Of a stretch of DNA of 64,000 bases, positions 7,802-15,805 are shown in pieces. Origin of the DNA: Roseococcus thiosulfatophilus (lineage in GTDB: Bacteria > Pseudomonadota > Alphaproteobacteria > Acetobacterales > Acetobacteraceae). The stretch's first letter is position 1, and each line of letters opens with the position of its first letter. The position numbers and the translations under genes are program-made. The notes under the pieces are model-generated. The model saw only the letters and a program-made list of their open reading frames with translations, did no database searches and was not told the DNA's origin. Location of the stretch: assembly GCF_017311575.1 (NCBI RefSeq), contig NZ_JAFFQY010000001.1, positions 1 through 64,000 on the forward strand. Direction: 5' to 3'.

Positions 7802-8479
7802 ATGCCGCGCTTGGAGGATGATCTGGCCGCCTCATTTCGCCAGGGCGTGCATCTGGCCCAGCGCGATCCCGCCGTCTCGCCCGAGGCGCTGCTCTTCGGC
7901 TGCGCCTCCGGCCCGGGGGGGGTGTGCTTTCCGCTCTCCGCCCTTTGGGTGAAGCGGCACATGTGGCATCGCGGCGAGGGTCCGGCCGGCCGCGCCGCCT
8001 ATTTGGCGAGTGACAGCAGCATGCGCGCCGCCCTGACCACCCATCGCGAAGCCTGCATGGGCGCCCGATTCACCCTTCCGCCCGCCACGCCATGGGAGAA
8101 TTACCGCCTGCGGGTCCTGAACGCCTCCGGCCTGACCTGGGGGCCGCTGCCGCTGGGGGAATTCCGCGCGGGAGGCAGAAGCTTCGATCGGCAGGCGGCA
8201 GGCATCCTGGCCAGCCTCACCTCCAGCCACAGCTATCATTTCATCTGCCTGCACGGCGGCGCGCCGGCAAAGGGGCATGCCATGGCCTCCTACACGGCCA
8301 ATACCGCCTCGCAGGACCGGGCATTGCTGCACCTGTTCGACCCGAACTGGGGCGAGTTCAAGGTCAGCGCCCGGCATGCGCCGCAATTCCTGGCGCGGCT
8401 GCTGGCCTGGTATGATGGCCATCGGGAATTCGGCCCGATGACGCAATTCTCACTGGGCCGGCTGCGCCTTCGACCCTGA
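7802..8479 (+). CDS. YopT/C58-type cysteine protease-like protein
   Basis: A 225-aa protein whose key residues match peptidase family C58. Cys42 lies in GGVCFPLSALWVKRHM, His159 in AKGHAMASY and Asp180 in LHLFDPNWGEF. The Cys-His and His-Asp spacings (117 and 21) are close to those of YopT (119 and 16), and the FDPNxGEF block is the family hallmark. It has no signal peptide. An AGGAG precedes the ATG. It sits between the exonuclease and helicase genes of the ligase-associated cluster, 53 bases before the helicase and on the same strand, so co-transcription is likely. Its role there is unknown; it might instead be a secreted effector or a toxin-like enzyme. Confidence 0.75.
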   Translation: MPRLEDDLAASFRQGVHLAQRDPAVSPEALLFGCASGPGGVCFPLSALWVKRHMWHRGEGPAGRAAYLASDSSMRAALTTHREACMGARFTLPPATPWENYRLRVLNASGLTWGPLPLGEFRAGGRSFDRQAAGILASLTSSHSYHFICLHGGAPAKGHAMASYTANTASQDRALLHLFDPNWGEFKVSARHAPQFLARLLAWYDGHREFGPMTQFSLGRLRLRP

Positions 8480-8532
8480 AGCCCGCCAGCCCCCTTTCCG
8501 CTGGATGCCGCAGATGGCATGCGAAGGCCCGG

Positions 8533-11043
8533 ATGGTGGACCTGCCCGACGCATTCCAGCACTGGTTCGCCGCACGGGGCTGGCGTCCGCGCGCGCACCA
8601 GCTGGACATGGTGGCCGCGGCCGAGGCGGGCCGCTCGGCCCTGCTGATCGCCCCCACGGGCGGGGGCAAGACTCTGGCGGGGTTCCTGCCCTCCTTGATC
8701 GAACTGCACGCCACCCCGCGCGAGGGGCTGCACAGCCTCTATGTCTCGCCCTTGAAGGCCCTGGCGGTGGACATCGCGCGCAACCTGATGTCGCCCATCG
8801 AGGAGATGGGCCTTCCCATCCGCGTCGAGACGCGCACCGGCGACACCCCGGCGAACCGCCGCGCCCGCCAACGCGAGGCGCCGCCGCACATCCTGCTGAC
8901 CACGCCGGAGAGCCTGGTCCTGCTGCTCTCCCTGCCCGAAGCCGCCACCCTCTTCGCCGGGCTGCGGGCGGTGGTGGTGGACGAGGCGCATGCGTTGGCC
9001 GGCACCAAGCGGGGCGACCAGCTGGCGCTGGGGCTCGCGCGGCTCGCGGTGCTGGCGCCTGCGGCCCGGCGGGTGGGGCTGTCCGCCACGGTGAACCACC
9101 CGGAGGCGCTGCGCGCCTGGCTCTCCCCCACCGCGCGGCCAGGGGATGTGGCGCTGGTGCGCGCCGCCCCAGGGGCCGCGCCCCGCGTGGGGGTGCAGCT
9201 TCCGGCCGGCCGCCTGCCGTGGGGCGGGCATATGGGCCTCGCTTCCGCACCCGAGATCATGGAGCGCATCACGGCCGCGCGCGTCACCATCGTCTTCGTC
9301 AACACCCGCGCCCAGGCGGAACTGATCTTCGCGGCGCTTTGGAAGCTGAACGAGGAGGCGCTGCCGATCGCACTCCACCACGGGTCATTGACGGTGGAGC
9401 AGCGCCGTCGCGTCGAGGCCGCCATGGCCGAGGGGAAGCTGCGCGCCGTGGTCGCCACCTCCTCGCTCGACCTCGGCATTGACTGGGGCGATGTGGACCA
9501 GGTGATCCAGGTGGGCGCGCCGAAGGGTGTCGCGCGGCTGCTGCAGCGCGTGGGCCGCGCCAACCACCGGATGGACGAGGCCTCCTCGGCCTGGCTGGTG
9601 CCCGCCAACCGCTTCGAGGTGATCGAATGCGCGGCCGCCCTCGAATCCGTGGCGGCCGAGGAACTGGACGGCGAGCCCCCCCGCCCCGGCGGCCTCGATG
9701 TGCTGGCGCAGCATGTGCTGGCCATGGCCTGCCACGCGCCCTTCCACCCGGACGCGCTCTACGCCGAGGTGACGCGCGCCGCACCCTATGCGGAGCTGTC
9801 GCGCCGGGATTTCGACGATGTGCTGCGTTTCGTCGAGGATGGCGGCTATACCCTGCGCAGCTATGACCGCTTCCGCCGCCTCTTCCGCGACGCGGAGGGC
9901 ATGGTGCATGTGCGCGGCCCGCTGGTGGCGCGGCAGTTGCGCCTGAACCTTGGCACCATCGTCGAAGCGCCGCTGATGAGGGTGAAGCTGCGCGGGGGCC
10001 CCGTTCTGGGCGAGGTGGAGGAGTGGTTCCTCTCGACCCTGGCGCCGGGCAATGCCTTCCTCTTCGCGGGCCAGGTGCTGCGCTTCGAGCGCATCGCGGG
10101 TGTGACCGCCGAGGTAACGCGCGGTGGCGAGGGCGATCCGCGCGTGCCGGCCTATGCGGGCAGCCGCATGCCGCTTTCGACGCATCTCGCAACACGGGTG
10201 CGCGCCATCCTGGCCCGGCCCGGCGCATGGGACCTGCTGCCCGAAAGCGTGCGCGAATGGCTGCGCCTGCAGCAGTTCAAGAGCGCCCTGCCCCGCGCCG
10301 ACGGGCTGCTGGTCGAGACCTTCCCCCGTGGCGGCAAATGGTTCCTGGTGGCCTATTGCTTCGAGGGGCGGCTCGCGCACCAGACCTTGGGCATGCTGGC
10401 CACGAAGCGGATGGAGCGGCTGGGCTGGGGGCCGCTGGGCTATGTCGCGACCGATTATGTCATGGCCATATGGTCAGCTTTCGAACCGGCCGATCCGTCC
10501 GCCCTCTTCGTCGAGGATTTGCTGGGCGAGGAGCTGGAGGAATGGATCGCGGAGAGCAGCATGCTGCGCCGCACCTTCCGCAACATCGCGACCATCGCCG
10601 GGCTGCTGGACAAGCAGTTGCCCGGCGTCGAGAAAAGCCGGCGACAGATGAGCATGAATTCCGACCTGATCTACGACGTGCTGCGGCGGCATGAGCCGGA
10701 CCACATCCTCCTGCGCGCCACCCGCGCCGAGGCCGCATTCGGCCTGACGGATGTCCATCGCCTGGGCAACCTGCTGTCCCGCGCCAAAGGTCGGGTGCAG
10801 CACATGCGGCTGGACCGTGTCTCGCCGCTGGCGGTGCCCGCGCTGATCGAGATCGGCCGCGAATGGGTGGCGGGCGGTGCGGAGGACGCGCTACTGGCCG
10901 AGGCCGCCGCCCTGGTGGCCGAAGCCACGGATGGGGCCGAGACCTTCGAAGGCCAACTGCCGGAAGCCCCTGAGGAGCGCCCCCCGCCGCCGCGCCGCAG
11001 CCGCTTCATCCGCAGCGCGCCGCGGGGCAAGGTGGCGCGATGA
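8533..11043 (+). CDS. lhr: Lhr-type DEXH helicase, DNA ligase-associated
   Basis: An 836-aa superfamily 2 helicase of the Lhr-Core type. The ATP site APTGGGKT is at residues 40-47, the Walker B box VVVDEAHALAG near 155, motif III as LSATVNH, and motif VI as QRVGRANHR. The winged-helix and Lhr core parts fill the C-terminal half. It is expected to unwind nicked or gapped duplexes for the ligase and nucleases of the cluster. The start at 8533 has only a weak upstream purine run. Its stop overlaps the phosphoesterase start (ATGA). Confidence 0.95.
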   Translation: MVDLPDAFQHWFAARGWRPRAHQLDMVAAAEAGRSALLIAPTGGGKTLAGFLPSLIELHATPREGLHSLYVSPLKALAVDIARNLMSPIEEMGLPIRVETRTGDTPANRRARQREAPPHILLTTPESLVLLLSLPEAATLFAGLRAVVVDEAHALAGTKRGDQLALGLARLAVLAPAARRVGLSATVNHPEALRAWLSPTARPGDVALVRAAPGAAPRVGVQLPAGRLPWGGHMGLASAPEIMERITAARVTIVFVNTRAQAELIFAALWKLNEEALPIALHHGSLTVEQRRRVEAAMAEGKLRAVVATSSLDLGIDWGDVDQVIQVGAPKGVARLLQRVGRANHRMDEASSAWLVPANRFEVIECAAALESVAAEELDGEPPRPGGLDVLAQHVLAMACHAPFHPDALYAEVTRAAPYAELSRRDFDDVLRFVEDGGYTLRSYDRFRRLFRDAEGMVHVRGPLVARQLRLNLGTIVEAPLMRVKLRGGPVLGEVEEWFLSTLAPGNAFLFAGQVLRFERIAGVTAEVTRGGEGDPRVPAYAGSRMPLSTHLATRVRAILARPGAWDLLPESVREWLRLQQFKSALPRADGLLVETFPRGGKWFLVAYCFEGRLAHQTLGMLATKRMERLGWGPLGYVATDYVMAIWSAFEPADPSALFVEDLLGEELEEWIAESSMLRRTFRNIATIAGLLDKQLPGVEKSRRQMSMNSDLIYDVLRRHEPDHILLRATRAEAAFGLTDVHRLGNLLSRAKGRVQHMRLDRVSPLAVPALIEIGREWVAGGAEDALLAEAAALVAEATDGAETFEGQLPEAPEERPPPPRRSRFIRSAPRGKVAR

Positions 11044-11738
11044 GCCTCGCCCCCCTGCACATGGCGGGTGAGCGCATCATGCTCTGCCCGCTGGGCGTGG
11101 CGCTCTGGCCGGCACGCGCCACGCTGATCGCGGCGGATCTGCACCTCGAAAAGGGCAGCCATTTCGCCGGACGTGGCCGCCTGGTGCCGCCTTATGACAC
11201 GCGGGCCACGCTGGAGGCGTTGCAGCGCGCCCTGCGGCGGCATGCCCCGAAGCGCGTCATCCTGCTGGGCGACAGCTTCCATGATGCGCATGGCGCCACG
11301 CGCCTCTGCACGGAGGATGCCGCGTTGCTGGGGCGTCTCATGTCAGGGCGGGAGTTGGTGTGGGTGCTGGGCAACCATGACCCGACTCCGCCATCGGGAT
11401 TGCCTGGCGTCGCCGTCGAGGAGTTGCTGGAGGGGCCGCTGGTGTTCCGCCACATCGCAAGCCCCGCCCTGGCGCGCCATGGCGTGGGGGAGCTGAGCGG
11501 GCATTACCACCCCAAGGCCAGCGTGCCGACGCGGGCGGGGCATGTGACCCGGCCGTGTTTCCTGGGCGATGGGCGGCGCCTCGTCCTGCCGGCCCTGGGC
11601 GCCTACACGGGCGGGCTGGAGGCGAGGGACGCGGCTTTCGCGCCCCTCTTCCCGCGCGGGGCGCGGGCCTTCCTGCTGGGGCAGGAGCGGCTTCACAGCC
11701 TGCCCCTCATGCCCCAGCGCGGTGTCGTGCCGGCCTGA
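11040..11738 (+). CDS. pdeM: Ligase-associated metallophosphoesterase PdeM
   Basis: A 232-aa calcineurin-like phosphoesterase of the ligase-associated family. The binuclear metal motifs are in order: ADLHLEKG, LLGDSFHD, VLGNHDP and SGHYHPK. Homologues act as Mn-dependent DNA phosphodiesterases/endonucleases in the repair cluster with Lhr-Core, MBL exonuclease and ligase. It overlaps the helicase gene by 4 bases and ends the rightward arm of the cluster. A convergent fasciclin gene ends 20 bases further on. Confidence 0.93.
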   Translation: MSLAPLHMAGERIMLCPLGVALWPARATLIAADLHLEKGSHFAGRGRLVPPYDTRATLEALQRALRRHAPKRVILLGDSFHDAHGATRLCTEDAALLGRLMSGRELVWVLGNHDPTPPSGLPGVAVEELLEGPLVFRHIASPALARHGVGELSGHYHPKASVPTRAGHVTRPCFLGDGRRLVLPALGAYTGGLEARDAAFAPLFPRGARAFLLGQERLHSLPLMPQRGVVPA

Positions 11739-11758
11739 TCACGTCAGGCGGCGGCTGA

Positions 11759-12373
11759 TCAGACCAGGATCGGCAGGCTGATCGGCCAGACCACGCCATT
11801 GCTCGCGCGAATTTCCGCGACCTCGATGTTGCGCTGACGGCCCTCGATGCTGATGCCGCCGGCACCCTGGCCGCCCTGCATCGTGTCCAGCACGCGCACG
11901 GGCGTGCCCGGCTGCGCCTCGATCACGATGACGTTGCCGTTGCGGGTGCGCAGTTCCGTGTTGCGGCCCATGATGGCCGAGAGGCGCAGGTCGCTCTGCA
12001 CGATATGGCTGTTGGCGAAGGCCAGCAGGCGCGCCGGATCACCCGCGGACTGCTGCCCGGTCGGCTGCGGGGGGGCCAGCTGGGCGATGAACCCCTGGGG
12101 CGCGCGGTTCATGGCCATGTCGTTGGGCGCCATCAGGATGAAGGGGCCGGCGCCGCGCAGCTGCTCCGTCACGCCCGCGCGCTGCAGGAGGCCCAGGAAC
12201 TGGTTGAACCCGCCCGCGGCCGCGAGCGTGTCCACCACGTTCGTCACCTGGCCGCCGTGGATGGAGGGGGTGGCGAGAGGCCCGGGCGCGGTGGTGGTGC
12301 CCACGGTCTGGGCGAAGGCGCCGCCGGCGACCAGGGTCGGCAGGGCGGCAAGCATCAGGCGTCGGTGAAGCAT
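11759..12373 (-). CDS. Exported fasciclin-domain protein
   Basis: A 204-aa exported protein with one fasciclin (FAS1) domain. The signal peptide MLHRRLMLAALPTLVAGGAF ends near AQT. The FAS1 hallmarks are visible: VDTLAAAGGFNQFLGLLQRAG, then GPFILMAPNDMA, and a later LLAFANSHIV. FAS1 proteins mediate adhesion or bind small ligands. An AAGGA lies 9 bases before the ATG at 12373. It is divergent from the photolyase gene, and the gap between them holds two CACATGTG palindromes. Confidence 0.88.
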   Translation of the reverse strand: MLHRRLMLAALPTLVAGGAFAQTVGTTTAPGPLATPSIHGGQVTNVVDTLAAAGGFNQFLGLLQRAGVTEQLRGAGPFILMAPNDMAMNRAPQGFIAQLAPPQPTGQQSAGDPARLLAFANSHIVQSDLRLSAIMGRNTELRTRNGNVIVIEAQPGTPVRVLDTMQGGQGAGGISIEGRQRNIEVAEIRASNGVVWPISLPILV

Positions 12374-12387
12374 GGGGGGTTTCCTTC

Positions 12388-12487
12388 TGCACATGTGTGG
12401 GTCCGGTTCGGACCCGTGGGAAGCGAACGCCCAAGCTTTGTGCCGGTTGCGGGGTTCCGGCCCCGCCGGATCGGCCCCACATGTGCA
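12388..12487. promoter_or_regulatory. Divergent control region with paired CACATGTG palindromes
   Basis: Two copies of the palindrome CACATGTG, extended as TGCACATGTG (12388-12397) and CACATGTGCA (12478-12487), flank the fasciclin/photolyase gap in opposite orientation. A GGGTCC-GGTTC-GGACCC hairpin lies at 12399-12415. This arrangement suits a dimeric regulator controlling both genes, but no regulator gene is in the window, so its identity is open. Confidence 0.35.
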
Positions 12488-12492
12488 ACGAC

Positions 12493-13917
12493 ATGACGCC
12501 CGCCCTGATCTGGTTCCGCCAGGACCTCCGCCTTGACGACAACCCCGCCCTCCATGCGGTCCAGGATAGGCCGGTGCTGGCCTGCTACATCCTCGACGAC
12601 GACGCGGCCGGTGCATGGGCCCATGGAGGTGCGCAGCGCTGGTGGCTGCACCATAGCCTGGCGGCGCTGCGCGACGCGCTGGCGGCGCGTGGCGTGACGC
12701 TTCACCTGGCAGTGGGACAGGCGGCGACGCTGGTGCCGCGACTCGCCGCCGCCATCGGCGCGACGGAGGTCCATTCCGGGCGGCTCTACGAACCCTGGGC
12801 GCGGCGGCGCGACGAGGCGGTGGCCAAGGCGCTGCAGACCAAGGAAGGGCGGCTGGTGCTGCACACCTCCACCCTGCTGCACGAGCCGCACCGGATCCGC
12901 ACCGGCCAGGGAAAGCCCTACTCGGTCTATACCCCCTTCTCCCGCGCCATCTTCGCGCTGGGCGAGCCGCCTCCGCCCCTGTCCGCGCCCCGCAAGCTGC
13001 ACGGCGTGGCCGATGCACCCGAAGGGGTGGCGCTGGAGGCGCTGCGCCTGATGCCCGAGCGCGATTGGTGGCGCGAATTCCCCCAGCACTGGACCCCGGG
13101 CGAGGAGGGCGCGCGGGCGCGTCTGCAGCGTTTCGCCGCGCGCGCGCTGGAAGGCTATGACGGTGCGCGGAACATCCCCGGGGTGAAGGGAACCTCGGGG
13201 CTCTCGCCCCATCTGCGCTTCGGCGAGATCTCGCCGCGGCAGGTCTGGCACGCGGCGCGGGAGACGGGGGCGCGCGGCGAGGCCACCTTCCTCAAGGAGA
13301 TCCTCTGGCGGGAATTCTCCTACCATCTGCTCTGGCACCGTCCGGAACTGCCCGAGGCACCGCTCCAGGCCAGCTTCGCCCAATTCCCCTGGCAGCCCGA
13401 CGCGAAGCTGCTGCGCGCCTGGCAGCGCGGCCGCACCGGCTATCCCATCGTGGATGCGGGCATGCGCCAGCTCTGGCGCATGGGATGGATGCACAACCGC
13501 GTGCGGATGATCGCCGGCTCCCTGCTGGTGAAGCACCTGCTCCAGCCCTGGCAGGAGGGGGAGGCCTGGTTCTGGGACACGCTGCTCGATGGCGACCTCG
13601 CCTCCAACAGCGCCTCCTGGCAGTGGGTGGCGGGCTGTGGGGCCGATGCCTCGCCCTACTTCCGCGTGTTCAACCCGACGCTGCAAGGCGAAAAATTCGA
13701 CGCCGATGGCGCCTATGTCCGGCAATGGGTGCCCGAATTGGCGAAGCTGCCGGACAAGTATCTGCACAAGCCCTGGGAGGCGCCGGACCTCGTCCTGCGC
13801 GGGGCGGGGGTGCGACTGGGCGTGGACTATCCGCGCCCCATCGTCGAACACGCGGCCGGTCGCGCGCGGGCGCTCGACGCCTATGCGGCCTTGCGGGCCG
13901 AGGCCGCACCGGCGTGA
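12493..13917 (+). CDS. phrB: Deoxyribodipyrimidine photolyase
   Basis: A class I cyclobutane pyrimidine dimer photolyase of 474 aa, which uses blue light and FADH- to split UV dimers. The N-terminal Rossmann part opens with LIWFRQDLRLDDNPAL. The FAD-binding half shows KGTSGLSPHLRFGEISPRQ, RTGYPIVDAGMRQLW, MHNRVRMI and NSASWQWVAGCG. I chose the ATG at 12493; one at 12481 is also in frame, while the extension to 12397 is low-complexity and crosses the palindromes. The stop overlaps the GTG start of a phosphoesterase gene. Confidence 0.95.
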   Translation: MTPALIWFRQDLRLDDNPALHAVQDRPVLACYILDDDAAGAWAHGGAQRWWLHHSLAALRDALAARGVTLHLAVGQAATLVPRLAAAIGATEVHSGRLYEPWARRRDEAVAKALQTKEGRLVLHTSTLLHEPHRIRTGQGKPYSVYTPFSRAIFALGEPPPPLSAPRKLHGVADAPEGVALEALRLMPERDWWREFPQHWTPGEEGARARLQRFAARALEGYDGARNIPGVKGTSGLSPHLRFGEISPRQVWHAARETGARGEATFLKEILWREFSYHLLWHRPELPEAPLQASFAQFPWQPDAKLLRAWQRGRTGYPIVDAGMRQLWRMGWMHNRVRMIAGSLLVKHLLQPWQEGEAWFWDTLLDGDLASNSASWQWVAGCGADASPYFRVFNPTLQGEKFDADGAYVRQWVPELAKLPDKYLHKPWEAPDLVLRGAGVRLGVDYPRPIVEHAAGRARALDAYAALRAEAAPA

Positions 13918-14648
13918 CACCTGACCTGGGCGGATTGCGGGAGAGGGGCTTCATCGGGCTGCGCGTGGTGGGCGATGTGCACGGCGACGCGCCGGCCTTC
14001 CGCGCCGCGCTGGAGGGGGCGCGCGTCGCGGGGCGCTTCGTCATCCAGCTGGGTGACCTGACGGATTACGGCACGGATGCGCCCGGCGCGCTGCGGATGG
14101 CCTTCCGCATGCGGGACGCGGGCGAAGGCGTCTTTCTGCTGGGCAACCACGACCACAAGCTGCGGCGGGCGCTTCTTGGCGCCCGCGTCCACAGCCCCGC
14201 CGAGGCCGTGCCGCGCACGCTGGACCAGCTGCGCGCCGCCGAGGATGGCGAGGACCTCGCGCGTCGCGCCATCGGCCAGATCGGCCATGCGCCGGCCTGG
14301 CTGCGTCTTGGCCCCTGGATCTTCGTCCATGCCGCCTATCATCCGGCGATGCTGCTGGGCGCCTCCCCCGCTGCGGCGGGGGAGAGCAAACCCGAAGGGG
14401 CGCTGGCGCGCGCGCTTTATGGCCAGGTGACGGGACGCATGGCGGCGGACGGGTTTCCGGAGCGCGTGCTGCATTGGCTCGATTCCATCCCGCCCGGCAT
14501 CACCGTCTATTGCGGGCATGACCAGCGCTCGCGCGATGGTCGTCCGCTGCAGATGCGCGGCCGCTCCGGCGGGCAGGCCGTGTTCATGGACACGGGGGCG
14601 GGCAAGGGAGGCCACCTGTCCTGGCTGGACCTGCCCTGGCCCGAGTGA
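13914..14648 (+). CDS. ApaH/PrpE-like metallophosphoesterase
   Basis: A 244-aa calcineurin-like phosphoesterase with motifs VVGDVHGD, QLGDLTDYG, LLGNHDHK and YCGHDQRS, the pattern of Ser/Thr phosphatase and diadenosine tetraphosphatase relatives. The start is a GTG at 13914 that overlaps the photolyase stop (GTGA), which indicates translational coupling. Substrate is not evident; nucleotide or phosphoprotein are both possible. It is unrelated in close detail to the ligase-associated PdeM at 11040. The next gene is convergent, 12 bases away. Confidence 0.85.
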   Translation: MTPDLGGLRERGFIGLRVVGDVHGDAPAFRAALEGARVAGRFVIQLGDLTDYGTDAPGALRMAFRMRDAGEGVFLLGNHDHKLRRALLGARVHSPAEAVPRTLDQLRAAEDGEDLARRAIGQIGHAPAWLRLGPWIFVHAAYHPAMLLGASPAAAGESKPEGALARALYGQVTGRMAADGFPERVLHWLDSIPPGITVYCGHDQRSRDGRPLQMRGRSGGQAVFMDTGAGKGGHLSWLDLPWPE

Positions 14649-14660
14649 TGGTGGGCGCGG

Positions 14661-15791
14661 TCAGAGGGCGCGCAGGGCCGTGCAGACGCGCTCCACCTGT
14701 TCATCCGTCAACTCGGGATACATGGGCAGGCTGAACACCTCGCGCGCCGCGCGGGAGGTTTCGTCGCAATCGGCGGGGCCCAGCGCCACGCGGCCCTCAT
14801 AGGCCGGCTGCTCATGCACCGGCACGGGATAATGGATGCCTGTGCCGATGCCCTGGGCCTTCAGTGCGGCCATGATGGCGTCGCGCTCGGGGTGGCGCAG
14901 CACATAGAGGTGGAAGACATGCTCGCAGCCCGGACGACGCACGGGCGCGGTGAGGCCCGTGCCCGCCAGCGCCGCGTCATAGGCGGCCGCGATCTGCTGG
15001 CGGCGCGCATTTTGCGCGTCCAGGTGCTGCAGCTTCACGCGCAGGATGGCGGCCTGGATTTCGTCCAGGCGCGAATTCACACCCTGCATGTCGCTGATGT
15101 AGCGGCGCTTCCAGCCATATTGCCGGATGGCCGCGATGCGGTCGGCCAGCTCGGCATCGGCGGTGGCAAGGATGCCGCCATCGCCCAGCGCGCCGAGATT
15201 CTTGGTGGGGTAGAGGCTGAACGCCGCCGCATCGCCCAGCGTGCCGAGGCGCTGGCCCTGCCAGGCCGCGCCATGGGCCTGGGCGCAATCCTCGATGAGG
15301 CGCACATCGGCCGCACGGCAGGCCTCCAGCATGGGCCCGAGGTCACAGGCCTGGCCATAGATGTGCACGGGGATGGCGGCCCGGATGGGCGGCAGGCCGG
15401 GGGGTGGCTCCTCCAGCACAGCCGCCAGCTCGTCGGCGTCCATGGTGTAGGTCTCTGGGTCAATGTCGAGCAGCAACGGCGTGGCGCCGGCCATCTCGAT
15501 CGCGGCCACGGTGGCGACGGCGGTGTGGCTGACGGTGGCGACGGTGCAGCCCGGGCCGATACCCATGCCGCGCAGGATGAGCATCAGCGCATCCGTGCCA
15601 TTGGCGCAGCCCACGGCGCGCGGCAGGCCCAGCCACTCGGCGAATTCCCGCTCGAAGGCCTCGCCCTCGGCGCCCAGGATGTACCAGCCCGAAGCGAGGG
15701 CGCGGGCCACGGCGGCATCAATCTCGGGCTGCAGGGCCCGGTAGCCCGCACCCGGATCGGCGAAGGGCAGCATGGCAGGGGGGGCGTTCAT
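14661..15791 (-). CDS. DegT/DnrJ/EryC1 family sugar aminotransferase
   Basis: A 376-aa PLP-dependent aminotransferase of the DegT/DnrJ/EryC1/StrS family, which makes amino sugars on nucleotide carriers. Visible features: GCANGTDALMLILRG, VSHTAVATVAAIEMAG, VRLIEDCAQAHGA and the PLP lysine in SLYPTKNLGALGDGG. The ATG at 15791 has AAGGA upstream. It follows the epimerase gene by 14 bases, so the two probably supply one modified sugar for surface polysaccharide. No glycosyltransferase is adjacent in the window. Confidence 0.92.
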   Translation of the reverse strand: MNAPPAMLPFADPGAGYRALQPEIDAAVARALASGWYILGAEGEAFEREFAEWLGLPRAVGCANGTDALMLILRGMGIGPGCTVATVSHTAVATVAAIEMAGATPLLLDIDPETYTMDADELAAVLEEPPPGLPPIRAAIPVHIYGQACDLGPMLEACRAADVRLIEDCAQAHGAAWQGQRLGTLGDAAAFSLYPTKNLGALGDGGILATADAELADRIAAIRQYGWKRRYISDMQGVNSRLDEIQAAILRVKLQHLDAQNARRQQIAAAYDAALAGTGLTAPVRRPGCEHVFHLYVLRHPERDAIMAALKAQGIGTGIHYPVPVHEQPAYEGRVALGPADCDETSRAAREVFSLPMYPELTDEQVERVCTALRAL

Positions 15792-15805
15792 GGGTGGGTC
15801 GTCCT

